DNA of 23,419 bases from Leucobacter sp. UBA1945 (GCA_002336855.1 DDEV01000032.1:2849-26267); one strand, 5' to 3'; positions 7,895 through 14,981 are shown, counted from the stretch's first letter. Numbers and translations: made by a program. Notes: generated from the letters alone by a model not told the origin.

Positions 7895-8392
7895 ATGTCT
7901 CATCGTAAGAAGACTCTCGTGAAGTCAGTACTCGGAACCGCGATTTCCGCCGCACTCGTTCTCGGTGTTGCTGCGTGCGCACCCGAGCCTGGCGAAGCCG
8001 CCGGCAGTATCGACAAAGAGACGCAGACCACCAGCCCAGAGACAGAGTGGGGCGGGCAGGATCAGCCTGAGGAAGAGCTTCAGACCACGCTTCCCGAGAG
8101 CTTCCCCACCGATGTCTTCGTGTTGCCCGAGGGCATCACGATTTACAACGCAGGCGAACGCGGCACCGGTCAGTGGTTCTTGGTGTTGCGCGCGGCTGAT
8201 GCTGCGGCAGCCACCGCTCTCTGGGATTCGATTGTTTCGGCAAACGGCTTTACCGTCTCAGATGAGGTCGAGACCACGGAGGGCGGTGTCTCAGCGACGC
8301 TGAACAGCGTGACGCTCACTGTTCAGGCGCTCACGATTCCGCAAAAGGATGGCAGCGTGCTGGTGAACTACGACCTCTCACGCATGATGTAG
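7895..8392 (+). CDS. Predicted lipoprotein of unknown function
   Basis: I chose the ATG at 7895 because GGAGG (7884-7888) is 6 nt upstream; an upstream in-frame ATG at 7859 lies inside the preceding gene and has no such site. The 165-aa product has a lysine-rich n-region (MSHRKKTLVKS), a hydrophobic stretch, and a lipobox LGVAAC with the lipidated Cys, followed by an acidic, Thr/Glu-rich linker. The mature domain (ESFPTDVFVLPEGITIYNAGERGTG, then VLRAADAAAATALWDSIVSANGF) looks like a small secreted alpha/beta domain, but I do not recognise the family. It is probably the last gene of the valS unit, converging on clpX. Confidence 0.8.
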   Translation: MSHRKKTLVKSVLGTAISAALVLGVAACAPEPGEAAGSIDKETQTTSPETEWGGQDQPEEELQTTLPESFPTDVFVLPEGITIYNAGERGTGQWFLVLRAADAAAATALWDSIVSANGFTVSDEVETTEGGVSATLNSVTLTVQALTIPQKDGSVLVNYDLSRMM

Positions 8393-8422
8393 CGAGGCCG
8401 CAGCGCTTCTAAAAGACGCGCG

Positions 8423-9694
8423 CTATGCGCTGCGTTCTGCGCTGCTCGCCGCGCTCAACACGCGAGGTGCCGCCTCGCCGAGCACCGCTTCACGAGTCAC
8501 AATGACCTTCGTGATCTCGCTGTTCGAAGGCACGTCGAACATCACCGGCCCGAGCACCTCCTCGAGGATAGCGCGAAGGCCTCGCGCTCCGGTCTTGCGT
8601 TCAACGGCGAGCTGCGCGATCGCCTCAAGCGATGCGAGCTCGAACTCAAGCCCCACGCCGTCTAGCTCGAACATGCGCTGGTATTGCTTGACGAGCGCGT
8701 TCTTCGGTTCGGTGAGAATGCGCACGAGCGCGTCGATATCGAGCGGTTCAACCGTGGCTACCACTGGCAATCGACCGATGAACTCTGGAATCAGACCAAA
8801 CTTGTGCAGGTCTTCTGGCTGCACCTTCGAGAGCAGCTCTGCCTCGTTGCGCTTGCTCGTGACCGGGGCGCCAAAGCCGATGCCGCCCTTGCCGAGGCGC
8901 GACGCGATGATCTCTTCAAGCCCTGCAAATGCGCCAGCGACGATGAAGAGCACGTTTGTGGTGTCGAGCTGAATGAACTCTTGGTTGGGGTGTTTGCGAC
9001 CGCCCTGCGGCGGGATCGAGGCGACGGTGCCCTCGAGAATCTTCAGCAGGGCCTGCTGCACGCCCTCACCCGAAACGTCACGTGTGATCGAGGGGTTCTC
9101 AGCCTTGCGGGTGATCTTGTCAACCTCGTCGATGTAGATGATGCCCATCTCGGCACGCGCGACGTCGTAGTCGGCGGCCTGCAAAAGTTTGAGCAGAATG
9201 TTCTCGACATCTTCGCCGACATACCCTGCTTCGGTGAGCGCGGTCGCATCTGCCACGGCAAAGGGTACATTGAGCTGGCGCGCGAGCGACTGTGCAAGAT
9301 AGGTCTTGCCACAACCAGTCGGGCCAAGCATGAGGATGTTCGACTTCGCGATCTCGACCTGCTCGGCGATGGCCTCGGCACTCGTCAGCGATTTCGTGGC
9401 GCGCACGCGCTTGTAGTGGTTGTAGACGGCGACCGCGAGCGACTGCTTTGCTTGGTCTTGGCCGATGACGTACTGATCGAGAAAATCTGCGATCTCGCGC
9501 GGCTTATGCAGCGCGAACTCGTTCTGCTCGGTGGCCGAGTGCTCAGCGAGACGCTCTTCAATGATCTCGTTGCACAGCCCGACGCACTCGTCGCAGATAT
9601 AGATCTGCGGGCCGGCGATCAGCTGCTGCACCTGCTTCTGGGATTTCCCGCAGAACGAACACTTGAGCAACTCACTGCTCTCGATCTTCGCCAT
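8423..9694 (-). CDS. clpX: ATP-dependent Clp protease ATP-binding subunit ClpX
   Basis: This 423-aa AAA+ unfoldase feeds substrates to ClpP. An N-terminal zinc-binding domain has C12, C15, C34 and C37 (CSFC ... CDEC). Walker A is GPTGCGKT (124-131), Walker B is IIYIDEVDKI, the pore loop is in the GYVGEDVENIL region, and the C-terminal small domain carries ERKTGARGLRAILEE. A GGGGGAGG site precedes the ATG. A hairpin and a 119-bp gap separate it from clpP2, so clpX probably has its own promoter while remaining in the tig-clpP neighbourhood. Confidence 0.97.
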   Translation of the reverse strand: MAKIESSELLKCSFCGKSQKQVQQLIAGPQIYICDECVGLCNEIIEERLAEHSATEQNEFALHKPREIADFLDQYVIGQDQAKQSLAVAVYNHYKRVRATKSLTSAEAIAEQVEIAKSNILMLGPTGCGKTYLAQSLARQLNVPFAVADATALTEAGYVGEDVENILLKLLQAADYDVARAEMGIIYIDEVDKITRKAENPSITRDVSGEGVQQALLKILEGTVASIPPQGGRKHPNQEFIQLDTTNVLFIVAGAFAGLEEIIASRLGKGGIGFGAPVTSKRNEAELLSKVQPEDLHKFGLIPEFIGRLPVVATVEPLDIDALVRILTEPKNALVKQYQRMFELDGVGLEFELASLEAIAQLAVERKTGARGLRAILEEVLGPVMFDVPSNSEITKVIVTREAVLGEAAPRVLSAASSAERSA

Positions 9695-9766
9695 ATGCGC
9701 CTCCCCCAGATTTGAAAGTAATTTGCGGTTGCCCCGAGCCTAACTGGCACCACTGACATTCGGCTT

Positions 9767-9801
9767 TTCGGCACGCCGCCCCAATGGAACGGCGTGCCGA
9801 A
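9767..9801 (-). terminator. Hairpin downstream of clpP2
   Basis: TTCGGCACGCCG (9767-9778) and CGGCGTGCCGAA (9790-9801) form a perfect 12-bp stem with an 11-nt loop, 13 nt after the clpP2 stop. No U-tract follows on either strand. It may act as a tail-less terminator or as a stabilising or processing stem between clpP2 and clpX. Confidence 0.6.
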
Positions 9802-9813
9802 GCCGTGTTCAGT

Positions 9814-10482
9814 TTACTGCCCGAGAACCGGCTGTGGGTTCTTTCGGCTCGTCAGCACCTGATCGATCAGGCCGTACTCGAGCGCCTCGTTTGCGTCGAG
9901 AATCTTGTCGCGATCGATGTCGCGGTTGACCTGCTCGACAGTGCGCTTCGAGTGCTTCGACAGCGTGGTCTCGAGCCACTCGCGCATGCGCATGATCTCG
10001 CGTGCCTGAATCTCGATGTCGCTGGCCTGCCCGTGCCCGCCCTGACCGGTCGAGGGCTGGTGGATCAGCACCCGAGCGTTCGGCAGCGCGAGGCGCTTGC
10101 CCGGGGTGCCGCCGGCCAGCAGCACTGCCGCAGCAGATGCCGCCTGCCCGAGGCAGACAGTCTGAATGTGCGGCTTGATGTACTGCATGGTGTCGTAGAT
10201 CGCGGTCATCGCGGTGAACGAGCCGCCCGGCGAGTTGATGTACATGATGATGTCGCGCTCGGTGTCTTTGCTTTCGAGCACGAGCAGCTGCGCCATGATG
10301 TCATCTGCCGAGGTGTCGTCGACCTGCACCCCGAGAAAGATGATGCGATCTTCGAACAGCTTCGCGTAGGGGTCAGTGAACCTCGTACCGTAGGTAGTGC
10401 GCTCTTCGAACTGCGGCAGCACGTACCTGGAGTTCGGCATCATCAGGGGCGAAACGCCGGCCTGTGGCTGAGTGTTATGCAT
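9814..10482 (-). CDS. clpP2: ATP-dependent Clp protease proteolytic subunit 2
   Basis: This 222-aa serine peptidase is the second ClpP paralogue of actinobacteria, which assembles with ClpP1 into a mixed ClpP1P2 tetradecamer. The triad from the ATG at 10482 is S116 (GQAASAAA), H141 (LIHQP) and D192 (RDKILDANEAL). I prefer this ATG over the adjacent in-frame TTG because AGGAG (10489-10493) is then 6 nt upstream rather than 3. A 24-nt gap to clpP1 indicates one operon. The longer N-terminus with the MMPNSRYVLPQFEERT stretch is typical of ClpP2. Confidence 0.95.
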   Translation of the reverse strand: MHNTQPQAGVSPLMMPNSRYVLPQFEERTTYGTRFTDPYAKLFEDRIIFLGVQVDDTSADDIMAQLLVLESKDTERDIIMYINSPGGSFTAMTAIYDTMQYIKPHIQTVCLGQAASAAAVLLAGGTPGKRLALPNARVLIHQPSTGQGGHGQASDIEIQAREIMRMREWLETTLSKHSKRTVEQVNRDIDRDKILDANEALEYGLIDQVLTSRKNPQPVLGQ

Positions 10483-10506
10483 CAATGTCTCCTGTATGCC
10501 TTCGTG

Positions 10507-11091
10507 CTACTTCTTGGTGCCGCCGCCACCGACGACGTCGCTCGCTGAGTCGCGAATGAAGTCGACGAAACCGTACTCGAGCGCCTCTTCGGCACTGAAC
10601 CAGCGGTCGCGATCACCATCTGCGTTGATCTGCTCGACAGTCTTACCTGTCTGCGCGGCGGTGATCTCAGCGAGGCGGTTCTTCATCGAGGTGATGAGCT
10701 GCGCCTGCGTCTGAATGTCGCTCGCGGTGCCGCCGAAGCCACCGTGCGGCTGGTGCAGCAACACGCGCGCGTTCGGGGTGATGTAACGCTTGCCCTTGGT
10801 GCCAGCGGTGAGCAAGAACTGCCCCATCGATGCCGCCATGCCGATACCAACCGTCACGATGTCGTTCGGCACGAAGCTCATCGTGTCGTAGATCGCCATG
10901 CCCGCGGTGATCGAACCGCCGGGCGAGTTGATGTACAGGTAGATATCTGCCTCAGGGTCTTCTGCCGCCAGCAGCAGAATCTTGGCGCAGATCTCGTTCG
11001 CGTTCTCGTCTCGCACCTCTGATCCAAGCCAGATGATGCGATCTTTCAGCAGTCGCTCGAACACACTGTTCGGCGCCATCGGTTCAGCCAT
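10507..11091 (-). CDS. clpP1: ATP-dependent Clp protease proteolytic subunit 1
   Basis: This 194-aa serine peptidase has the triad S88 (GIGMAASMG), H113 (LLHQPHGG) and D162 (DRDRWFSAEEA). It ends in GGGGTKK. It is the first gene of the clpP1-clpP2 operon. The ATG at 11091 has AAGGAG 7 nt upstream. The 182-bp region before it carries the tig terminator, a candidate ClgR operator and a -10 element. Confidence 0.96.
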   Translation of the reverse strand: MAEPMAPNSVFERLLKDRIIWLGSEVRDENANEICAKILLLAAEDPEADIYLYINSPGGSITAGMAIYDTMSFVPNDIVTVGIGMAASMGQFLLTAGTKGKRYITPNARVLLHQPHGGFGGTASDIQTQAQLITSMKNRLAEITAAQTGKTVEQINADGDRDRWFSAEEALEYGFVDFIRDSASDVVGGGGTKK

Positions 11092-11122
11092 AGCTGCACT
11101 CCTTCAATTCGTGCCTGTTACG

Positions 11123-11128
11123 AGGCTA
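11123..11128 (-). promoter_or_regulatory. Candidate -10 of the clpP1P2 promoter
   Basis: TAGCCT on the minus strand, about 32 bp before the clpP1 ATG. No clear TTGACA-like -35 is present at the right spacing, as is usual for an activator-dependent promoter. The predicted start is near 11116. Confidence 0.4.
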
Positions 11129-11154
11129 CCGACAGAATCGCAAGTAATCGGCGC

Positions 11155-11172
11155 TGTTCGCCCACGGCGTTT
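11155..11172. promoter_or_regulatory. Candidate ClgR operator upstream of clpP1P2
   Basis: TGTTCGCCCACGGCGTTT fits the actinobacterial ClgR consensus as I remember it (WNNWCGCYNANRGCGWWS) at every defined position except the last. Its centre is about 47 bp upstream of the predicted start, suitable for an activator that contacts RNA polymerase. ClgR activates clpP1P2 and clpC in Corynebacterium and Streptomyces. The clgR gene is not in this window. Confidence 0.6.
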
Positions 11173-11211
11173 CTCGTGCGCCGAGCACGGCGAAAAGTTC
11201 GCAGAAAGCAA

Positions 11212-11254
11212 AGGATCCCCCGCACTCTGAAATTCTCAGAGCACGAGGGATCCT
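11212..11254 (-). terminator. Rho-independent terminator of tig
   Basis: A long hairpin starts 20 nt after the tig stop. AGGATCC (11212-11218) pairs with GGATCCT (11248-11254), with further pairing of CCCG/CGAGG and an upper stem CTCTGA/TCAGAG. On the minus strand it is followed by TTTGCTTTCTG, a T-rich tail. Confidence 0.85.
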
Positions 11255-11273
11255 CGTGTGAATGAAGCGGGAG

Positions 11274-12770
11274 TTACTCGCCTGCTTCTTCAGCAGCCTT
11301 CTTTGCGGCGCGGGTTGCAGCTGCCTTCTTGGCAGCGGCCGAACGAGCGGCCTTCTTTGCCTCAGCGTCGTCTGCCGAGTCGCTCTCAGCAGCAGCCTTC
11401 TTCTTCGCGGGAGCCTTCTTCGGCTTCGCCTCGGCCTCTGCAGCCTCGACGATCTCTTCAGCCTCGCCGACGACCTCTGCGACCTCTTCATCGTCAACAG
11501 CGGTGAACTCGCTGAGATCGACAGCCTTGCCGTTCTTGTCAACGACCTTGGCCTTCGAGAGCGCAACTGCGAGGGCCTTGTTGCGGGTGACCTCGCCGAG
11601 GATCATGCCCATCTGGTTGCCCTGGCTGATCGCCTGAATAAACTGGCTCGGATCCATGCCGTACTGCTGGGCCGACTGGAAGATGTACTGCGACAGCTCG
11701 TTCTGCGTCGGGGTGATCTGCTCGGCATCGACGATCGCATCGAGCAGCAGCTGCAGCGCGAGCTGCTTCTCGGTCGACTCGCGAACCTCTGCGCGGTGCT
11801 CGTCGTCCTCGAGACGACCCTCACCCTCGAGGTGACGGTGCACCTCTTCTTCGACGAGCTCTTCGCTGACCGGAATGCCGGCCTTCTCGATGAGGGTCTC
11901 GGTGAAGATGTCGCGTGCCTGGCGACCCTGAGCGAACACGGCGGCCTGAGCGACCTGCTCGGCAAGGCTCTCGCGCAGCTCTGCAATGGTGTCGAACTCG
12001 CTTGCGAGCTGAGCGAAATCATCGTCTGCAGCTGCGAGCTCGCGCTCCTTGACAGCGGTGATCGAAACCTCGACCTCGGCATCCTGGCCCTCGTAGTCGC
12101 CGCCGAGCAGCTGCGAGGTGAAGGTGGTGCTCTCACCAGCGGTGAGGGTCTCGACTGCCTCGTCGAGGCCGACGAGCATGTTGCCCGCGCCGACCTCGTA
12201 CGACACGCCGCTCGCCTGATCGACGTCGTTGCCGTCGATGCGCGCAACGAGGTCGAGCTCGACAAAGTCGCCGTTCTTCGCGGGGCGATCAACGGTGACG
12301 AGGTTGCCGAAGCGCTCGCGCAGCTTGGTCAGCTCGGTCTCAACTGCGTCGTCGCCGACCTCAGCGTTGTCGACCTCGATCTTGAGGCCGTCGTACTTGG
12401 GCAGCTTGAACTCGGGGCGAGCCTCGACCTCGAACACGAGCGTCATTTCGCTCTTCGCGTCCTTCAGGTCGAGCCACTTCTCGACGTCAGCGGTCGGGCG
12501 ACCCATGGGCTGGGTATCGGTCTCTGCGAGTGCAGCCTGGAAGAACGAATCGAGCGAGTCGTTGACAGCCTGCTCGATAACTGCCTGACGGCCAACGCGC
12601 TGATCGATGATCGGTGCCGGTACGTGACCCTTGCGGAAGCCGGGGATCGACACCTGCTCCGAGATGGTCTTGTAAGCCTGCTTCAGGAAGGGCTCGAGAT
12701 CGGCGATGGTGATGTCGACCGAGAGCTTGACCCGGGTGGGGCTCAGCTTCTCTACGTTTGTCTTCGGCAA
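11274..12770 (-). CDS. tig: Trigger factor (ribosome-associated chaperone / peptidyl-prolyl isomerase)
   Basis: This 498-aa protein has the three trigger-factor domains: the ribosome-binding tail domain (VEKLSPTRVKLSV, with GFRKGHVP near residue 45 as the L23-binding signature), an FKBP-type PPIase domain (about 150-245, NGDFVELDLVARIDG), and a helical C-domain (about 250-430). It folds nascent chains at the ribosome exit. The start is TTG; GAGAGG lies 5 nt upstream and no ATG or GTG fits the conserved N-terminus better. The last ~50 residues are a low-complexity Lys/Ala/Glu tail (KKAPAKKKAAAE, KKAAATRAAKKAAEEAGE), seen in other actinobacterial Tig proteins. Confidence 0.95.
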   Translation of the reverse strand: MPKTNVEKLSPTRVKLSVDITIADLEPFLKQAYKTISEQVSIPGFRKGHVPAPIIDQRVGRQAVIEQAVNDSLDSFFQAALAETDTQPMGRPTADVEKWLDLKDAKSEMTLVFEVEARPEFKLPKYDGLKIEVDNAEVGDDAVETELTKLRERFGNLVTVDRPAKNGDFVELDLVARIDGNDVDQASGVSYEVGAGNMLVGLDEAVETLTAGESTTFTSQLLGGDYEGQDAEVEVSITAVKERELAAADDDFAQLASEFDTIAELRESLAEQVAQAAVFAQGRQARDIFTETLIEKAGIPVSEELVEEEVHRHLEGEGRLEDDEHRAEVRESTEKQLALQLLLDAIVDAEQITPTQNELSQYIFQSAQQYGMDPSQFIQAISQGNQMGMILGEVTRNKALAVALSKAKVVDKNGKAVDLSEFTAVDDEEVAEVVGEAEEIVEAAEAEAKPKKAPAKKKAAAESDSADDAEAKKAARSAAAKKAAATRAAKKAAEEAGE

Positions 12771-12815
12771 TTTGGCCTCTCAAATATCTCGGTTGTCAGT
12801 CGTGTATCGGTATCG

Positions 12816-12830
12816 CGGGCCTATGGCCCG
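12816..12830 (-). terminator. Short hairpin after tRNA-Pro
   Basis: CGGGCC (12816-12821) and GGCCCG (12825-12830) form a perfect 6-bp stem with a 3-nt loop, immediately beyond the tRNA 3' end. No T-run follows, so it may be a processing stem and read-through into tig is possible. Confidence 0.45.
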
Positions 12831-12832
12831 TG

Positions 12833-12907
12833 TCGGGGTAACAGGATTCGAACCTGCGACCTCCCGCTCCCAAAGCGGGCGCTCTAGCCAAGCTGAGCTA
12901 TACCCCG
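12833..12907 (-). tRNA. tRNA-Pro (anticodon TGG)
   Basis: The cloverleaf reads cleanly on the minus strand: acceptor CGGGGTA/TACCCCG, D arm GCTC...GAGC with a 10-nt loop, anticodon stem CCCGC/GCGGG around TTTGGGA (anticodon TGG), and T arm GCAGG TTCGAAT CCTGT. Discriminator A is at 12833. CCA is not encoded (ACAC follows), so it is added by the CCA enzyme. Confidence 0.97.
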
Positions 12908-12926
12908 GAAAGAAGACAACCCTGCA

Positions 12927-12932
12927 AGTGTA
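12927..12932 (-). promoter_or_regulatory. Candidate -10 for tRNA-Pro
   Basis: TACACT on the minus strand, 19 bp before the tRNA 5' end. The corresponding -35 position falls within the loop of the permease terminator and does not resemble TTGACA. Confidence 0.35.
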
Positions 12933-12940
12933 GCGGAACA

Positions 12941-12983
12941 TTGGAGCCGACGATGCGCATCTTGCAACTATCGCCGGCTCCAA
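12941..12983 (-). terminator. Terminator of the amino-acid permease gene
   Basis: TTGGAGCCG (12941-12949) and CGGCTCCAA (12975-12983) form a perfect 9-bp stem, with GAT/ATC pairing further in. It lies 14 nt after the permease stop. Only a short T-containing stretch (TGTTCC) follows. Confidence 0.7.
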
Positions 12984-12997
12984 CGTGATTCTTGCCG

Positions 12998-14494
12998 CTA
13001 GTGAGACACGATTTCTTCGCCAGTGTGCTCGTCGCCGCGCACATCTTCCGAGATCGCGCCCGCTGTTCGCTTTCGCTTCAGATTGCGCGCCACGAAGGGC
13101 CAACCGATGACGAGCGCACCCGTTGCGATCAGGCTCGTCCAGACCTGCGTACGCCCTGATTCGGTCATCAACATCACGATCAGCACCGCGAGGATCGCAG
13201 CAATGAGCAGAATGTTGAGCCAGGGGTGCAACCACATCTTGAGCTTGAGGCCGGCAGCTTCTTCGGGGGTCATCTTCTGGCGCATGCGCATCTGCGTCAG
13301 CGCAATGAAGATGTAGACGAACAGTGCGACGAGGCCCGCCGAGTTCATGATGAACTCGAAGATGCCTGATCCTGGTGCCGCAAAATTCATGATCGTCGCA
13401 ATGACGCCACCGACGGTCGATGCCAGCAGAGCCGCAACCGGAACGCCTCGCTTCGACTTCTTGGCCATGATCTTGGGCGCGAAGCCCTGCGTGGCAAGCG
13501 CGCTGAACATGCGAGAAGCCGAGTAGAGGCCCGAGTTCAGCACGGAGATCACGGCGGTGAAGATGATCAGCTGCATGATGACGGCGGCACCAGGCAGGCC
13601 GAACTTCGCGAACACGAGCGTGAACGGTGCGTTCGTGACGTCGGTCGGAGCTGGGAGCTCGTTCCAGGGAATGACGGTCACGATCACGAAGACGGCGCCG
13701 ACGAAGAAGAGCAGGATGCGCCAGATCACGGTGCTCGTCGCCTGTCGAATGCCCTTTGCAGGGTTCTCTGATTCTGCCGCCGCCATGACCGCGATCTCAG
13801 TGCCGAAGTACGAGAAGATCACGAGTGCCACGCCGGTCAGCGCAATGCCGACGCCATTGGGGGCGAAACCGCCGTGCTCCCAGAGGTTCGGCACGGAGAA
13901 GCTCGCACCGGGCCAGAAACCGAAAGCGAACAGCACGCCTGCGCCGAGGAACACCACGATCGCGAGCACCTTGATGCTGGCCAGCCAGAACTCCACCTCG
14001 CCGAACGTGCGCACCGAGATGAGGTTCGTGCCGACGAAGATCGCAAGCAGCAACAGCGACCAGGCCCAAGAGGGCAGGAACGGAAGCCAGGCCTGCAGCG
14101 TTTCGCCGCCCAGCACCGCTTCGTACGCGAGCACGCCAACCCAGAAGTACCAGTAGAGCCAGCCAACGAGGTAGGCGGCCCAATCGCCGAGGCCCACCCG
14201 GGCGTACTCCATGAACGAACCGATTGCCGGGCGCGCCGCGGCCATCTCGCCAAGCATGCGCATAGCGAGAAAGACGAGCAAACCGCCGATGAGGTACGAG
14301 ATGATCGCGGCCGGTCCGACCGAACGAATCACGTTGCCCGAGCCGACGAAGAGGCTCGCGCCGATGATGCCGCCGAGCGTAATCATTGTCACGTGGCGGG
14401 GTCGAAGCAGCTTCTGCTTCTCGCCTGAAATCTGCGCGGCAGAAGTCTCGGGCGAGACTGGCGCGTCGAACGGCGATTCTTTTTCTGCGGTCAC
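12998..14494 (-). CDS. Amino-acid permease (APC superfamily, AAT family)
   Basis: This 498-aa polytopic membrane protein has about 12 hydrophobic segments. The first helix region HVTMITLGGIIGASLFVGSG is the conserved AAT-family substrate-binding motif, and GEMAAARPAIGSFMEYAR and the helix with FSYFGTEIAVMAAAESENP are further signatures. It imports an amino acid by proton symport; GABA, proline, aromatic or basic substrates cannot be told apart here. I chose GTG at 14494 because AGAGGGA is about 6 nt upstream; an in-frame GTG at 14524 would add ten residues but has a weaker site. It is transcribed alone, with its own promoter and terminator. Confidence 0.9.
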   Translation of the reverse strand: MTAEKESPFDAPVSPETSAAQISGEKQKLLRPRHVTMITLGGIIGASLFVGSGNVIRSVGPAAIISYLIGGLLVFLAMRMLGEMAAARPAIGSFMEYARVGLGDWAAYLVGWLYWYFWVGVLAYEAVLGGETLQAWLPFLPSWAWSLLLLAIFVGTNLISVRTFGEVEFWLASIKVLAIVVFLGAGVLFAFGFWPGASFSVPNLWEHGGFAPNGVGIALTGVALVIFSYFGTEIAVMAAAESENPAKGIRQATSTVIWRILLFFVGAVFVIVTVIPWNELPAPTDVTNAPFTLVFAKFGLPGAAVIMQLIIFTAVISVLNSGLYSASRMFSALATQGFAPKIMAKKSKRGVPVAALLASTVGGVIATIMNFAAPGSGIFEFIMNSAGLVALFVYIFIALTQMRMRQKMTPEEAAGLKLKMWLHPWLNILLIAAILAVLIVMLMTESGRTQVWTSLIATGALVIGWPFVARNLKRKRTAGAISEDVRGDEHTGEEIVSH

Positions 14495-14560
14495 GGGGGT
14501 CCCTCTGAAAGTACGAAATGCCACGCGCCCCTGACGGTTCGCTCATGGCGGAACTCACAG

Positions 14561-14590
14561 AATATATCCTGGGTTTTCCCGGTCACACAA
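14561..14590 (-). promoter_or_regulatory. Candidate permease promoter
   Basis: On the minus strand, TTGTGT (14585-14590) is 18 bp before TATATT (14561-14566). The start would be near 14554, leaving a ~60-nt leader. It is back-to-back with the plus-strand -10 at 14604. Confidence 0.5.
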
Positions 14591-14600
14591 ATGACTTAAC

Positions 14601-14609
14601 TGTTATACA
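14601..14609 (+). promoter_or_regulatory. Candidate extended -10 promoter reading into the structured element
   Basis: TGTTATACA has the extended -10 arrangement TGn followed by TATACA. It points toward the hairpins at 14611-14808 and the terminator at 14818-14844. The -35 region (GGTCAC) is poor. Confidence 0.4.
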
Positions 14610-14610
14610 G

Positions 14611-14808
14611 ACCCGGATCTCTCGGCGCTTCGGAGAGCCGAGAGGAATGGACCGGGAGGGGTTGACGGGAATCGACGCAGATGCGGGCTTCGCCCGGCAT
14701 CTGCAGTGCTCGCGGCGCCTCCGGCTCCGCTTACACCACGGGCAGTTCGAACGCGATGCGTTCTCTCGCTGCCCGCGCCCTTTGCAGGGTTCGATTCCCA
14801 TCAACCCC
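14611..14808 (+). ncRNA. Candidate structured RNA or inverted-repeat element of unknown type
   Basis: No open frame here looks like a gene. GGGGTTGACGGGAATCGA (14658-14675) and TCGATTCCCATCAACCCC (14791-14808) are inverted repeats with one mismatch. Between them lie three hairpins: 14677-14704 (GCAGATGC/GCATCTGC), 14712-14730 (GCGGCGCC/GGCTCCGC, one mismatch) and 14739-14775 (CGGGCAG/CTGCCCG with inner GAACGC/GCGTTC). A further hairpin at 14619-14644 (CTCTCGGC/GCCGAGAG) precedes them. The whole folds as a multibranched cloverleaf, with a promoter-like site before it and a terminator after it on the plus strand. Its ends resemble a tRNA acceptor and T arm, but no tRNA or tmRNA body is present. 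It could be a new ncRNA, a miniature element, or a tRNA-derived remnant. Confidence 0.4.
14655..14675 (-). repeat. Partial copy of the tRNA-Gly 3' end
   Basis: This 21-bp stretch matches 14853-14873, the 3' end of tRNA-Gly, at 20 of 21 positions in the same orientation, 198 bp away. It resembles an attachment-site duplication, but no integrase gene or sizeable element lies between the copies. Confidence 0.75.
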
Positions 14809-14817
14809 GCAACTGCC

Positions 14818-14844
14818 AAACGCCCCACCGATGGCGGGGCGTTT
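14818..14844. terminator. Bidirectional terminator after tRNA-Gly
   Basis: AAACGCCCC (14818-14826) and GGGGCGTTT (14836-14844) form a perfect 9-bp stem ending in T on both strands. It can end tRNA-Gly transcription on the minus strand and any transcript of the structured element on the plus strand. Confidence 0.85.
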
Positions 14845-14854
14845 CTCAGTTCGG

Positions 14855-14925
14855 AGGGGCTGACGGGAATCGAACCCGCGTAATCTGTTTGGAAGACAGA
14901 GGCTCTACCATTGAGCTACAGCCCC
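14855..14925 (-). tRNA. tRNA-Gly (anticodon TCC)
   Basis: Acceptor GGGGCTG/CAGCCCC, D arm GCTC AATGGTA GAGC, anticodon arm TCTGT CTTCCAA ACAGA (anticodon TCC), and T arm GCGGG TTCGATT CCCGT are all intact on the minus strand. The discriminator is T and CCA is not encoded. The tRNA is 71 nt. Confidence 0.97.
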
Positions 14926-14957
14926 GTGACGGGCAAGAGTCTTGCCTCATTCACGAA

Positions 14958-14978
14958 AACCCTCACAAAGTGAGGGTT
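14958..14978 (-). terminator. Terminator of tRNA-Asn
   Basis: AACCCTCAC and GTGAGGGTT form a perfect 9-bp stem with a 3-nt loop. On the minus strand the stem runs into TTTTCG. It begins 3 nt after the tRNA-Asn 3' end, so tRNA-Gly may need read-through or its own promoter. Confidence 0.85.
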
Positions 14979-14981
14979 CCG

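Noticed and set aside
8399..8434. Terminator between the lipoprotein gene and clpX
   Set aside because: CGCAGCGC/GCGCTGCG pair, but the loop is 20 nt, the stem overlaps the clpX stop and last codons, and there is no T-run. Too weak to call.
9695..9766. Promoter of clpX
   Set aside because: Only TTAGGC and TTACTT at 16-bp spacing on the minus strand; the -10 lacks the key second-position A. A promoter is likely here but not pinned down.
14658..14808. A tRNA or tmRNA gene on the plus strand
   Set aside because: Acceptor-like ends pair (GGGGTTG/CAACCCC), but the T stem has two mismatches, there is no D or anticodon arm, no tag-peptide frame, no encoded CCA, and it is far shorter than tmRNA.
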